Positions 11,082 to 20,456 of a stretch of DNA of 58,769 nt are shown here, piece by piece. The stretch is taken from the NCBI RefSeq assembly GCF_022549215.1, contig NZ_JAKZFC010000011.1, positions 1 through 58,769 of the forward strand, given 5' to 3'. Source of the stretch: Solibacillus palustris. GTDB lineage: Bacteria; Bacillota; Bacilli; Bacillales_A; Planococcaceae. Each line of letters begins with the position of its first letter. The stretch's first letter is position 1. The translations under genes and the position numbers were made by a program. The notes under the pieces were generated by a model, which did not search any database, was not told where the DNA came from, and saw only the letters and a list, made by a program, of their open reading frames with translations.

Positions 11082-11849
11082 CTACTGATTTCTTTTATAA
11101 ATAATATGCAAGCCCTTTAAAGTTAAAAACGGATCTACAATATCAATCACTTGTGTTTCTTGCGTAATAAGTTTCGCTAACCCGCCCGTCGCGACAACAA
11201 GTGGCTCGATTTTGCTTTGGGCTTTCATGCGATTAACGATACCCTCTACTTGCCCAATAAATCCATAAAAAATACCTGCCTGCATCGCAGCAATTGTATT
11301 TTTGCCAACAACTTGCTCGGTTTTCATGATTTCGATACGCGGTAATTTTGATGCACGGGCAAACAAGGCCTCTGTAGAAATCGCTATGCCTGGTGCGATT
11401 GCTCCCCCCATATACGTACCTTGTTCATTTAAATAGCAATACGTAATGGCCGTCCCAAAATCTACGACAATTAGCGGTTTACCGCCATATTGAGCGAGCG
11501 CTGCCACTGCATTGACAATACGATCTGCTCCGACTTCACGAGGGTTTTCATACTTAATATTTAAACCGGTTTTTACGCCTGGTCCTACTACAAGCGGTGC
11601 AATATGGAAATACTTACGGCACATTGCTTCTAGCGCAAACATAATTGGGGGAACTACTGATGATATAATAATCCCTGTCATTTGTTCAAACGCTAATCCT
11701 TCATGCGTAAAAAACGCCTTCAACTGCATTGCATATTCATCTTCTGTTTTTCGCGGGTCCGTCTCCATACGCCAATGGTAACGAAGCTGATCTTGCTCGT
11801 AAACACCTATAATGATGTTAGAATTTCCTGCATCCATTACTAATATCAT
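11082..11849 (-). CDS. coaX: type III pantothenate kinase
   Basis: Phosphorylates pantothenate, the first step of coenzyme A synthesis; type III enzymes need a monovalent cation and are not feedback-inhibited by CoA. The 255-aa ASKHA-fold protein has [13 protein letters not shown] (phosphate 1 loop), [10 protein letters not shown] and VVDFGTAIT. The ATG at 11849 lies behind GTAGGTG; a GTG three codons earlier falls inside that SD. Confidence 0.93.
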   Translation of the reverse strand: MILVMDAGNSNIIIGVYEQDQLRYHWRMETDPRKTEDEYAMQLKAFFTHEGLAFEQMTGIIISSVVPPIMFALEAMCRKYFHIAPLVVGPGVKTGLNIKYENPREVGADRIVNAVAALAQYGGKPLIVVDFGTAITYCYLNEQGTYMGGAIAPGIAISTEALFARASKLPRIEIMKTEQVVGKNTIAAMQAGIFYGFIGQVEGIVNRMKAQSKIEPLVVATGGLAKLITQETQVIDIVDPFLTLKGLHIIYKRNQ

Positions 11850-11931
11850 GCTCGTCACCTACTTTTAAAGTATTCTATGCAAAAATGATACCATAGTTGA
11901 ACGCTTCGATTATAGTCACTAATACGCTTCC

Positions 11932-12558
11932 TTAAATAAAACGCGTAATTTTTTCTAATGCGAGACGTGAAGTGCTGTGTGCTGGAATTTCCGCTTCACC
12001 TAAAGCGATTAATACAATCGGTATTTCGTTGGCTGGTAAATTAAAATATTGTGCAAATTGTACTTTATTGAAGCCACCCATTGTTACTGTGTCATAGCCC
12101 ATTTCTTTTGCTAAAAGCATTAATTGCATCGAAACAAGCCCTGCATCAAACGAAATAATACTTTTTAATACATCTTGTGGCAATGAGCTATACAGTTTGC
12201 GAGAATTAGCAATCATCATATCCGCAACGTCCTGTGGCATAGCGCCTAACTCTACATTAGCTTGATAAATTTCCTCAGAACGCTCATACATTTCTAAATC
12301 ACCTAACACCGCAATTAATGCCGAGCACGTTGCAACTTGTTGTTGATTATTTGCAATCGGTAACAGTTCATTTTTTACGTCTTGGTCTTGGATTACTAAA
12401 AAACGCCAAGGCTGCATATTGCTTGATGAAGGTGCTGAAATCGCATCTTCAATTAATTGGTGCAACACTTCTTGTGGAATCGTTACACCCTCTTTATATT
12501 TACGAACAGATTTTCTTGCATACATAAGATTTTTTGCTGATGTTATTGTCGTTGTCAT
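11932..12558 (-). CDS. nitroreductase-family flavoprotein
   Basis: A 208-aa NAD(P)H:FMN oxidoreductase of the nitroreductase fold. Evidence: the N-terminal RKSVRKYKEG (FMN-phosphate contact), SAPSSSNMQPWRFLVI, and the C-terminal LIALGEA segment. The physiological substrate cannot be told from sequence; members reduce quinones, nitroaromatics or similar electrophiles. It is 12 nt downstream of a marR gene and presumably controlled by it. The pair sits between coaX and ftsH, which are adjacent in B. subtilis, so it is an insertion relative to that layout. Confidence 0.88.
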   Translation of the reverse strand: MTTTITSAKNLMYARKSVRKYKEGVTIPQEVLHQLIEDAISAPSSSNMQPWRFLVIQDQDVKNELLPIANNQQQVATCSALIAVLGDLEMYERSEEIYQANVELGAMPQDVADMMIANSRKLYSSLPQDVLKSIISFDAGLVSMQLMLLAKEMGYDTVTMGGFNKVQFAQYFNLPANEIPIVLIALGEAEIPAHSTSRLALEKITRFI

Positions 12559-12570
12559 GAGTAATCCCTC

Positions 12571-12993
12571 TTATCTTTCGTATTGGTCACTATTTTGTTG
12601 TAAACGCTGTAGTAAGTTATTTAGTAGCTCTAATTCTTGCTGTGAAAAATTGTACGCCAACTGATCTAAATAGTGATTTTTTCCTTTTTGACAGTACATT
12701 AATTGGTTCCGTCCCGCTTCAGTAATACTTACGAGCACTTCTCGATTATTTTTTTCGTTACGGTTGCGTTCAACAAGCTGTTCATCTTCTAGCAGTTTTA
12801 AATGTCTTGTAATCGCTGCTTGGTCGATTTGCAGTGCTTGTTTTAAAATTTGCTGAGATACCGTTCCTTTGTTGATGAGAGTGAACAAAAGCTCATAGCG
12901 CGTCATACTAATGTCTGTTTGTTGTTCAAACTGTTTTGTTACTTGCCGATCAATTGCCTTCATTAATAAAATAATTTGTTTCAATTGCTCCAT
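12571..12993 (-). CDS. MarR-family transcriptional regulator
   Basis: A winged-helix repressor-type protein of about 140 aa: SMTRYELLFTLINKG, the recognition region QQILKQALQIDQAAITRHLK, and the wing EDEQLVERNRNEKNNREVLV. It is cotranscribed with the nitroreductase and probably senses a compound the enzyme removes. The start is uncertain: the frame opens at a GTG (13023), AAAGGAG lies 14 nt before the chosen ATG at 12993, and no start codon falls at ideal spacing. A palindromic operator candidate overlies its promoter (13316-13327). Confidence 0.85.
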   Translation of the reverse strand: MEQLKQIILLMKAIDRQVTKQFEQQTDISMTRYELLFTLINKGTVSQQILKQALQIDQAAITRHLKLLEDEQLVERNRNEKNNREVLVSITEAGRNQLMYCQKGKNHYLDQLAYNFSQQELELLNNLLQRLQQNSDQYER

Positions 12994-13044
12994 AGTTGCT
13001 TGAAGAACTCCTTTCCTCACCAATTACAACAGCTCGGTAGGATA

Positions 13045-13135
13045 TCAAATACGCCCCAGCGTAATTGCGTCCAGATTTTTTTCGAGCTCTTTCGAAAAAC
13101 CCCTTTAAAAATCTGTGACATCTGCCAGAGACTTT
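13045..13135 (-). repeat. dispersed structured repeat, family A, copy 1 (in marR leader)
   Basis: Read on the minus strand: GTCACAGATTTTT, AAAGGGG, a hairpin TTTTTCGA...TCGAAAAA, AATCTGGACGCAATTACGC. The same blocks occur at 15617-15746 and 17741-17869 in the same orientation. Here the hairpin is TTTCGA/TCGAAA instead of TTCAAGC/GCTTGAA, so pairing is kept while the bases change. In this copy the usual 5' hairpin lies further upstream, separated by a family B insert. Confidence 0.75.
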
Positions 13136-13139
13136 AGGT

Positions 13140-13290
13140 CAACATAAAGTTGATGACAAAGGCGTTGTCACAGGACGTGACGCTTTTATCCTTTATTTTC
13201 CTATTCATCCGGGGTTTGACCTCCACTGAATGAAGGTTATACTTTGGCAGTCACCCCCATTTATAGAAGTGGGGGACTTTTGCTGGAGCA
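13140..13290 (-). repeat. composite repeat upstream part, with family B core and GGGGG hairpin
   Basis: From 13290 to 13140 on the minus strand: a hairpin AGTCCCCCA...TGGGGGTGACT (about 13246-13276), an ATTCA...TGAAT hairpin around a GGAGG/CCCC stem resembling the family A terminal hairpin (about 13202-13231), and the family B core GTCAC-GTCCT-GTGAC (13167-13181). The core matches 53139-53153 in inverted orientation. No reading frame is apparent. The whole 13024-13315 stretch would be 5' UTR of marR. Confidence 0.6.
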
Positions 13291-13315
13291 AGTTTAACAC
13301 AAGACTAATCAACTG

Positions 13316-13354
13316 TTGACTAGTCAATTATAAAAGAAATATTATAGAACGCAA
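13316..13354 (-). promoter_or_regulatory. marR promoter with palindromic operator candidate
   Basis: Minus strand: -35 TTGCGT (13349-13354), 16-nt spacer, -10 TATAAT (13327-13332), then the perfect 12-bp palindrome TTGACTAGTCAA (13316-13327) touching the -10 and covering the expected start. A degenerate second copy, TTGATTAGTC, follows at 13304-13313. The size and placement fit autorepression by the MarR protein; this is inference. Confidence 0.6.
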
Positions 13355-13374
13355 ATCATATGCTTTTTTGAAAT

Positions 13375-13417
13375 AAAAAAAAACGATTTCCTTGAATAAT
13401 TCAAGGAGATCGTTTTT
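13375..13417 (-). terminator. terminator of ftsH
   Basis: Hairpin AACGAT-CT-CCTTGAAT / ATTCAAGGAAATCGTT with a T run on the minus strand and a shorter one on the plus strand. It lies 10 nt past the ftsH stop at 13427 and could work in both directions. Confidence 0.85.
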
Positions 13418-13426
13418 GTTCATGCA

Positions 13427-15454
13427 TTATTGTTTTGGACGGTCTTCATTGATGCCTTGTGGGCGCTCTGGCGAAGCGTCTTGTGGTAAATCTTCTACTG
13501 TTGGTGACTTCACTTCACCTATTACCTCTTTGTTGATTGAAACATTACCAGCAGTTTCAACTGTCGGTGTTGCTTCTTTCTCTTTTTCTAGAGATACTGG
13601 CTCTGCTTCAGCCTCGACAACTGGAAGTGTACCATGATCACGTAAATGCTCGATTTCTTGTGCGTTTAATGTTTCTTTCGTCATTAACGTGTTGGCAATT
13701 AAATCAAGTAATTGACGATTTTCCGTTAGGATACGTTTTGTACGTGCATATTGCTCGTCAACGATACGTTGTACTTCTTTATCGATTTCGTAAGCAATTG
13801 TATCCGAGTAGTTTTGATCTGAGCCAAAATCACGACCTAAGAACGGATTACCACCTTGGTTTGAACCGTATTGAACCGCTCCTAAATTACTGCTCATCCC
13901 ATACTCTGTTACCATCGCACGTGCAATGCTCGTTACTTTTTGGAAGTCATTATGTGCACCTGTTGAAACTTCACCAAGTACGATTTCTTCCGCAACACGT
14001 CCACCTAATAAACCAGCGATACGGTCAAGTAACTCTTGTTTTGTTGTAAAGAAGCGCTCTTCCTTTGGTAACATAATCGCGTAACCACCCGCTTGACCAC
14101 GTGGTACGATTGTTACTTTGTGAACAGTATCGGCTTCGTCTAATTCTAAGCCAACAACAACGTGACCCGCTTCGTGGAATGCCACAAGTTTTTTCTCTTT
14201 TGGAGAGTAAACACGACTCGCCTTTGCTGGACCAGCGATGACGCGGTCAGAGGCTTCGTCGATGTCTGCCATGTTAATTGATTTTTTGTTTTTACGAGCA
14301 GCAACAAGAGCAGCTTCGTTTAATAAGTTTTCTAAATCGGCACCCGAGAATCCTGGTGTACGTTGTGCAACAGCAGCTAAATCAACTGCATCTGATAACG
14401 GCTTGTTGCGTGCATGTACTTTAAGAATTGCTTCACGGCCTTTTACATCAGGGTGTCCTACCGTAATTTGACGGTCAAAACGACCAGGACGCAATAACGC
14501 TTTATCTAGAATATCTGGGCGGTTTGTTGCCGCGATGATAATAATACCTTCGTTAGCTCCGAAACCATCCATTTCAACTAGTAATTGGTTTAATGTTTGT
14601 TCACGCTCATCGTGACCACCACCAAGACCAGCACCACGTTGACGACCTACTGCATCAATCTCATCGATGAAAATGATACATGGTGCATTTTTCTTCGCGT
14701 TCTCAAATAAGTCACGAACACGAGATGCACCAACACCAACGAACATTTCTACGAAGTCAGAACCTGAAATCGAGAAGAATGGTACGCCTGCTTCACCAGC
14801 TACCGCACGTGCAAGTAATGTTTTACCTGTACCTGGAGGACCTACAAGTAGAATCCCTTTAGGAATACGCGCACCGATATCCGTGAATTTGCGGTGATCT
14901 TTTAAGAAGTCTACTACTTCAACAAGCTCTTGCTTTTCTTCATCAGCACCCGCTACATCGTTGAAGCGAACTTTTTTCTTCGAGTCATCAAATAGCTTTG
15001 CCTTTGATTTACCGAAGTTCATTACCTTATTACCGCCACCTTGTGACTGGCTTAATAAGAAGAAGAACAGAATAATAATAATGACAAATGGAATGATGCT
15101 CGTAAGGAACGTTACGAATCCACTTGTTTGGGCCGCTTCTAAAACTTCAACACCTGGGTATTTACCCGCTTGAATTTGTGTGATGCGATCTACCGAAGTT
15201 TGGTCATTTTGCAGAATATTTACTGTAAATGTTTCGCCCTCTTCAGCGCCCTTCATATGACCTACGATTTTATACACGCCTCGTTCAGGCTGAATTGTGA
15301 TGGAATCCACTTTATCACTTTCAAGCGCCTCAAAAAATGCGTAATATTCTAGGTTTTCAGTTGTCTTTTTACCACCACTAAATGTTCCAAAAATCCCGAT
15401 AATCACGAGAAAAATTAGTAAATAAAATATGGTGTATCGAAATATTCGATTCAT
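13427..15454 (-). CDS. ftsH: ATP-dependent zinc metalloprotease FtsH
   Basis: Membrane-bound AAA+ protease for protein quality control; it is needed for sporulation and stress survival in B. subtilis. The 675-aa protein has an N-terminal TM helix (about 6-26), an extracytoplasmic segment, a second TM (about 110-133), Walker A GPPGTGKT, Walker [13 protein letters not shown] region [19 protein letters not shown] and zinc site HEAGH. The ATG at 15454 lies 6 nt after AGGAGG; the frame begins at a GTG just before. It is followed by a terminator, and a family A repeat separates it from hpt. Confidence 0.96.
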   Translation of the reverse strand: MNRIFRYTIFYLLIFLVIIGIFGTFSGGKKTTENLEYYAFFEALESDKVDSITIQPERGVYKIVGHMKGAEEGETFTVNILQNDQTSVDRITQIQAGKYPGVEVLEAAQTSGFVTFLTSIIPFVIIIILFFFLLSQSQGGGNKVMNFGKSKAKLFDDSKKKVRFNDVAGADEEKQELVEVVDFLKDHRKFTDIGARIPKGILLVGPPGTGKTLLARAVAGEAGVPFFSISGSDFVEMFVGVGASRVRDLFENAKKNAPCIIFIDEIDAVGRQRGAGLGGGHDEREQTLNQLLVEMDGFGANEGIIIIAATNRPDILDKALLRPGRFDRQITVGHPDVKGREAILKVHARNKPLSDAVDLAAVAQRTPGFSGADLENLLNEAALVAARKNKKSINMADIDEASDRVIAGPAKASRVYSPKEKKLVAFHEAGHVVVGLELDEADTVHKVTIVPRGQAGGYAIMLPKEERFFTTKQELLDRIAGLLGGRVAEEIVLGEVSTGAHNDFQKVTSIARAMVTEYGMSSNLGAVQYGSNQGGNPFLGRDFGSDQNYSDTIAYEIDKEVQRIVDEQYARTKRILTENRQLLDLIANTLMTKETLNAQEIEHLRDHGTLPVVEAEAEPVSLEKEKEATPTVETAGNVSINKEVIGEVKSPTVEDLPQDASPERPQGINEDRPKQ

Positions 15455-15616
15455 CCCCAGCCTCCTCACAACGTTACAGAAAAACTATAAGTAAAATCTT
15501 AACATACGTTGAAAAATTGATACAATGAAAAGCACCAAGTATTTTAAATGTTCAAGTGAATTATGACAAAATCCGCTCAATTACCAACCGAACTCCCAAA
15601 TTCGTCCAAGTTAATC

Positions 15617-15746
15617 AATTACGCCTCGGCGTAATTGCGTCCAGATTTTTCAAGCTCGCTTGAAAAATTCCCCTAAAAAATCTGTGACATCCGCAGGAGC
15701 TTAACTTGATTCAGCTGGGGTTTGAACCCCCGCTGAATCAAGTTAA
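15617..15746 (-). repeat. dispersed structured repeat, family A, copy 2 (hpt/ftsH junction)
   Basis: On the minus strand it starts in the hpt stop codon with a near-perfect hairpin: AACTTGATTCAGC / GCTGAATCAAGTT around a GGGG/CCCC stem (15710-15746). Then come GTCACAGATTTTTTAGGGG, an 11-bp hairpin ATTTTTCAAGC/GCTTGAAAAAT, AAAAATCTGGACGC and a third hairpin TTACGCC-GA-GGCGTAA. The terminal hairpin could act as a terminator of hpt although no long T run follows it. Confidence 0.85.
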
Positions 15747-16285
15747 AATGAGTATACTTCGCGTTTTAAAATTCCGATGTATGGTAAGTTACGATATTTC
15801 TCTGCGTAATCTAGACCGTATCCTACTACAAATCCATCTGGTACTTCGAAGCCAACAACATCTGCCTCTAAGTTTACTTTACGACCAGATGGCTTATCTA
15901 ATAATGTTACGATTTTAATTGATTTTGCTTTACGGTATTTAAATAAATCCACCAAATAGCTCAATGTTAAACCACTATCGATAATATCCTCGATAATTAT
16001 AACGTCACGGCCTTCAACACTTGTATTTAAGTCTTTCAAAATTTTTACTTCTCCAGACGAAACCGTTGCGTTACCATACGAAGATACATCCATGAAATCT
16101 AACTCAACGTAAGAATCAAAACGTTTCATTAAATCTGTCATGAAAGGCATAGCCCCTTTTAATACACCTACCGCTAATGGGAAGCTATCTTTGTACTCTT
16201 CTGTTAATTGTGCACCTAGTTCTTTAATACGCTCCTGGATTTGTTCTTCTGAAATCACTATTTTTTCAATATCATTTTGAATCAT
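15743..16285 (-). CDS. hpt: hypoxanthine phosphoribosyltransferase
   Basis: Purine salvage enzyme making IMP (and GMP) from the base and PRPP. The 180-aa type I PRTase has the PRPP-binding loop [17 protein letters not shown] (about residues 95-111) and [18 protein letters not shown] near the C-terminus. It follows tilS by 32 nt with SD AAGGAGG, the same tilS-hpt-ftsH order as B. subtilis. Confidence 0.95.
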   Translation of the reverse strand: MIQNDIEKIVISEEQIQERIKELGAQLTEEYKDSFPLAVGVLKGAMPFMTDLMKRFDSYVELDFMDVSSYGNATVSSGEVKILKDLNTSVEGRDVIIIEDIIDSGLTLSYLVDLFKYRKAKSIKIVTLLDKPSGRKVNLEADVVGFEVPDGFVVGYGLDYAEKYRNLPYIGILKREVYSF

Positions 16286-16317
16286 GGGTAGATTCCTCCT
16301 TAGATTATTTCAACATT

Positions 16318-17724
16318 CTAATAACATTCATCGCTTTCCACAATAAGTACACAATCATGCTTGGCCAATTTTACGTTGGAAAATTTATTGTTTAAGCGTA
16401 CAGCTAATAAAGCTATCGGCTCGCCATTTGAATCGACTAATAACGGCCAATTGGCTCTTTTAATGAAAGGAATCTTGTCATCAATAAAAATGCGAGATAC
16501 TTTTTTCTTTTGCTGCATACCTTGTAGTGCAAGGCGATCCCCTTTTTCAGGAGCTCTTACAATGAGCGGAATTGCCATCGAGGAAGCAGAGAAATATTTT
16601 GGTTGATGCTGTTGTAGAAACGCATCATCGCATTGTGCAAGCTCCCCAATAAACATTCGAATAGATCCAAATGTATACCATTTATTGAATGTAAGCTGTT
16701 GCTGTTTGAGCGAACTATTTCTTTGCTTTTGTTCAAATACAATTTCATCGTAATGACGGCGTGCAATAAAATTCTCAGGTAAATCGACTGAACGGCTACC
16801 TTCAGACGTATCAAATAACGCCAAAATGGCCGTACAAAGTGCATAGCTTTGAATTGTATTCGATTGGTTATAAAGATAATTTAATAGTATTAAAATGAGC
16901 CTTCTTTGTAAAGCAAGTGGTTCATTTTGTAACGTAGAAACCGATACTTTATAACAATTTGCATCAATTCTTTCGAAAAGATGTGAAAAACGGTCTTGTG
17001 CAAGTTGCATTAATAATAAATCATCGGCAATAAGCTGCTGCGAAATCTGTACTGCATGCTCTGATACCAATGCATTTTCCCGTTTTAATAACGGGACAAT
17101 ATGATGGCGAAAACGATTCCGTGTATACGCATCTTTTGCATTACTTGCATCTTCACGATACGTAAGTGCTTCGCTATGTAAATATTCCCCTATTTGCGCT
17201 TTTGTAACCGCTAAAAATGGGCGAATAACAAATTGTTGTGCAAATGAACGAATCGGCAAAATTCCCTTTAAGCCATTTAACGAGCTCGCCTTTGTTAAAG
17301 CCATGAGCATTGATTCTAATTGGTCATCCGCATGATGTGCCGTTACAAGCTTTGTGAATGCATGCTCTTGCATTAGTTGGTCAAAAAATTGATAGCGCTC
17401 TCGGCGGCAAATGGCTTGTGTATTGCCTCCCTCCTGTTCGTAAATCGATGCAATGGGAATGGCACAGCTATAAACCGGTATCGCAAAATCATTACAATAC
17501 TGTTCCACAAATAAACGATCTTGAGCTGAAACCTCTCCACGCAGCATATGATCCACATGTGCGACTGCTATATCAATCTGCAGATAATGGCGAAAGCGCT
17601 GAAAAAAAGAGAGAAGCGCCATTGAATCAACGCCTCCCGAACAAGCTATCAATAATTTATCTCCTTGCTGTATGAGCTGAAGTTCTTTCATATATGCTAA
17701 TACACGATGCTCTAAACTATGCAT
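16318..17724 (-). CDS. tilS: tRNA(Ile)-lysidine synthase
   Basis: Converts C34 of the CAU-anticodon tRNA-Ile to lysidine, so that it reads AUA. The 468-aa protein has the N-type ATP-PPase motif SGGVDS (about residues 30-35), HVDHMLRGEVSAQDR and the C-terminal TilS domain. The ATG at 17724 is preceded by GGGGTG; the longer frame starts with the GTG of that SD. The TilS gene is followed by hpt; a family A repeat lies directly upstream where B. subtilis has yabT. Confidence 0.93.
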   Translation of the reverse strand: MHSLEHRVLAYMKELQLIQQGDKLLIACSGGVDSMALLSFFQRFRHYLQIDIAVAHVDHMLRGEVSAQDRLFVEQYCNDFAIPVYSCAIPIASIYEQEGGNTQAICRRERYQFFDQLMQEHAFTKLVTAHHADDQLESMLMALTKASSLNGLKGILPIRSFAQQFVIRPFLAVTKAQIGEYLHSEALTYREDASNAKDAYTRNRFRHHIVPLLKRENALVSEHAVQISQQLIADDLLLMQLAQDRFSHLFERIDANCYKVSVSTLQNEPLALQRRLILILLNYLYNQSNTIQSYALCTAILALFDTSEGSRSVDLPENFIARRHYDEIVFEQKQRNSSLKQQQLTFNKWYTFGSIRMFIGELAQCDDAFLQQHQPKYFSASSMAIPLIVRAPEKGDRLALQGMQQKKKVSRIFIDDKIPFIKRANWPLLVDSNGEPIALLAVRLNNKFSNVKLAKHDCVLIVESDECY

Positions 17725-17740
17725 CAAATTCACCCCATTT

Positions 17741-17869
17741 TCAATTACGCCTCGGCTAACTTTTGTCCAGATTTTTTAAACCGCTTGAAAAATCCCCCTA
17801 AAAAATCTGTGACATTCACCGGGGTTCAAATTGATTCAGCCGGGGTTTCCCCCCGCTGAATCAATTTAA
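17741..17869 (-). repeat. dispersed structured repeat, family A, copy 3 (spoIIE/tilS junction)
   Basis: Starts in the spoIIE stop codon with a hairpin AAATTGATTCAGC / GCTGAATCAATTT around GGGG/CCCC (17828-17867). Compared with copy 2 one C-G pair is replaced by A-T on both arms, a compensatory change. Next come GTCACAGATTTTTTAGGGG, a weaker inner hairpin, and AAAAAATCTGGAC pairing with CAGATTTTTT. The third hairpin (TTACGCC) has decayed here. It ends about 15 nt before the tilS start. Confidence 0.85.
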
Positions 17870-20226
17870 ACGACATTGGTCGGTCGAAAAACATGCCACG
17901 GCTTTGCTACATGTTGCAAACGAAACAGCATGACAGTACAATCGTCAGTTATTTCATACTTCTGCTTATAATGCGTCATACAATCAAATAATGCGACTTG
18001 AATCGATGCACCTTGTGCTAAACTTTCACGAATCGCTGATATAAATCGCTTTTCCTGCACATCCCATTGCTCTAATGCCGTGAATAAGCCGTCTGATACC
18101 ATTAAAATAACATCTTCTGCACGGAGTTTCACCAATTCTGTATCGACAGCAAAGTCCGGTAAAAATCCTATTGGAGCACATGTACTCTCTACTTTAAATA
18201 ATTCGTCGCCACGCAGCACATACGTCGTCATACCGCCCGCTTTCCAACACCACAAATTGCCAAACTGTAAATCAACAAGTGCAAAATCCATCGTGGCATA
18301 CATATCCGAATCATTTTTAAGCGATAAAACGTAGTGCATCGTATGCATTGCCGTTTCTGGGTCTAGATTATAAGCTAAGCATTGCTGCAACATATGAATT
18401 AAACGTTCGCTTTCTTCTTGCGCTGACTGATTTCTCCCCATTCCATCCGATAGCATCATTGCCATTAAACCTTTATGCAGTGGAAAAACCCGATAGGAGT
18501 CGCCCGAAATAGCATGATCTTTATAAGAATACGTATATACATCATACTCCAATTGATAGCGAATTGCTGAACGAAACTTTAACTGTCGGTAAAAAATCGG
18601 ATGACGTTGTTCACTTATAAGCTCCCCCTGCATTGGTTCGTGAAACCATTCAAACAAATTCTTTTCAAGTGCTTGCATCAATCCTTGTAAATCGCCTTCA
18701 TCAGCCATATAAAAATTGATTTCACGCTCGCCGATTTCATTGTTTTGCCATTCAATATGCAAGCACTTTAAGCCTTGCTCTATTAAAAACTGCTGTAATT
18801 GATTCGATGTTTCTGGAGCATCTAGCTCTTTTTGCTGATGCTGTAGTAATTGCTGTAAATGCTCCGTTAAATCTCTTAATTGAAGCGCAATCATCTTTTT
18901 ACCATGATAAAACTGACGCTCCATTTGCTCTTTTTGTAATGCCGCTTGGAGCTCCTCTAGTAATTTTCCAGATTTGATACATTTGCTTTTCAATTGTTCT
19001 TCTGCACGCAACCATGTTACGGGCTTCGAACTACGTCTTGCTAAACGCCAATTTTCTATAATTGGCACCATTTCTTGCTCGCCACCAAAGCATTGCGCAC
19101 GGCGAAAACAGCTTGAACAAATTAAAAATGGCTCATTATGTGTAGGTTGATTTGTTGTTGCTGCTACATCTTTTGTAAATCGCTCGAATACAAGTTCATT
19201 CATAAAAAACGCAAAGTGTTGAAATTGTTGTAATTGTTGCTCCACCATTTCATTACGATGAATGCGAACAACAGGTGTTGTTTGTTGCGTATAGTAATCT
19301 CGACACTCTTGCAAGAAACTCTTTGGCAAAAGCAAAAATAAAATTACACCCGTTATACTTGATAAAAAGTACACGCTATCGAGTGGCAACGTAGCATCGT
19401 AAAAAAAGAAAAACACACTCGGCAGCAAGCTAAAAACCGCAAGAACTACACGCCCATAAAGTTGTACAAAGCTCGCAACTAACCCGCTACACGCATACAA
19501 TATCATCATCCCTGTAAATGATAAGTCTGCCAAACCAATTAAAAATCCAAGGGCTAACGTCAAAACAACAGTCGCCCCTATTGTGGATGTAAACGCCACA
19601 ATACAAATCACTAATTGCAGCATAATTTGTGGTAACGAAAAATATACTACGACAAGTTCCTTCATACCAACAATCAAACTGGCTAAAATGAATACAGCTG
19701 CAACCATTTTATGTTTTGTCCATTCATCATTTCGCGCACCTTTAATTGGTACAAGTTGATTTAAAAAAAACAAGATCATAAGGGCAAACAAGCTTTCATA
19801 AACAACTGAAGCAATTACCAACACCGTCGGCAACCCACCATTAAGCACTATTTGCCAAAGTATTGGCACAGCCAAAACCGCTGTTAGTAACTGTGCATAG
19901 ACTGAAATTTTTACATATGGGAAACGGTGTAATCCCTCTAGCCATAACAATTGTAAGAGAACCAACATCCCTTGACCAAACCCTAATAAAAACGTCCCCA
20001 AAAGTCCGCCGATTAATACGAATTTTTGAGAGTTCGGTAACTTTTCCCTTAGTACGAGCCAAAGCGGTAAAAATAATGGGACAATCGTTTCAAAAAATAC
20101 TGCCTGCGCAAAGCAAAAGGCAATAAATAAAATACTTACCGCAAACAACTGCTTTCTACTGTTTAATTCATCGAGTTTTAAACTAGGAAACATTTTTTCT
20201 TCTTGCTGACGATTGATTGTAACCAC
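17866..20226 (-). CDS. spoIIE: stage II sporulation protein E, PP2C-type phosphatase
   Basis: Membrane phosphatase that dephosphorylates SpoIIAA to activate SigmaF in the forespore and acts with FtsZ at the polar septum. The 786-aa protein has about ten TM helices in the first 320 residues, a central region with a CSSC-type cysteine cluster, and a C-terminal PP2C domain with LSDGMG and MVSDGLF carrying metal-binding aspartates. Length is close to the B. subtilis protein (827 aa). The GTG at 20226 (MVTINRQ), 6 nt after AAAGGTG, is preferred to the GTG at 20235 within the SD. Confidence 0.94.
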   Translation of the reverse strand: MVTINRQQEEKMFPSLKLDELNSRKQLFAVSILFIAFCFAQAVFFETIVPLFLPLWLVLREKLPNSQKFVLIGGLLGTFLLGFGQGMLVLLQLLWLEGLHRFPYVKISVYAQLLTAVLAVPILWQIVLNGGLPTVLVIASVVYESLFALMILFFLNQLVPIKGARNDEWTKHKMVAAVFILASLIVGMKELVVVYFSLPQIMLQLVICIVAFTSTIGATVVLTLALGFLIGLADLSFTGMMILYACSGLVASFVQLYGRVVLAVFSLLPSVFFFFYDATLPLDSVYFLSSITGVILFLLLPKSFLQECRDYYTQQTTPVVRIHRNEMVEQQLQQFQHFAFFMNELVFERFTKDVAATTNQPTHNEPFLICSSCFRRAQCFGGEQEMVPIIENWRLARRSSKPVTWLRAEEQLKSKCIKSGKLLEELQAALQKEQMERQFYHGKKMIALQLRDLTEHLQQLLQHQQKELDAPETSNQLQQFLIEQGLKCLHIEWQNNEIGEREINFYMADEGDLQGLMQALEKNLFEWFHEPMQGELISEQRHPIFYRQLKFRSAIRYQLEYDVYTYSYKDHAISGDSYRVFPLHKGLMAMMLSDGMGRNQSAQEESERLIHMLQQCLAYNLDPETAMHTMHYVLSLKNDSDMYATMDFALVDLQFGNLWCWKAGGMTTYVLRGDELFKVESTCAPIGFLPDFAVDTELVKLRAEDVILMVSDGLFTALEQWDVQEKRFISAIRESLAQGASIQVALFDCMTHYKQKYEITDDCTVMLFRLQHVAKPWHVFRPTNVV

Positions 20227-20252
20227 TATACTCACCTTTTCTTTTTGTCGCT

Positions 20253-20319
20253 ATTATAGAAAAGATGCAATTAGAATTTTGTCTGTTTATAGTAGCCTCA
20301 TAAAAAAAACGTTCGACGA
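20253..20319 (-). promoter_or_regulatory. spoIIE promoter with candidate Spo0A boxes
   Basis: Minus strand -10 TATAAT at 20253-20258 with no good -35 at 17 nt, as is typical of the Spo0A-dependent spoIIE promoter in B. subtilis. Two sequences near the 0A box consensus lie upstream: TTTTGTC (20277-20283, plus orientation) and TCGTCGAA (20312-20319, minus orientation). The match is moderate. Confidence 0.45.
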
Positions 20320-20456
20320 TTTTTTTACATAACAGTGAAAATTGTAATATTTTATCCCTATTTCATGCACAATCCCTCTCCAAATTAAAGTATTTTAACT
20401 ATCTTCCCAAAAAAGATAAGTATAAATTATTCTTATTTAAATTTATGAAAATAGTG

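Noticed and set aside
11932-13023. marR-nitroreductase pair as a mobile genetic island
   Set aside because: No integrase, transposase, att repeats or tRNA border; base composition looks like the neighbours. It is an insertion relative to B. subtilis but not a demonstrable mobile unit.
13024-13426. CRISPR array or small RNA gene suggested by the repeats
   Set aside because: The repeats are unequal palindromic blocks without regular spacers, and no cas gene is nearby; a dispersed structured repeat explains them better.
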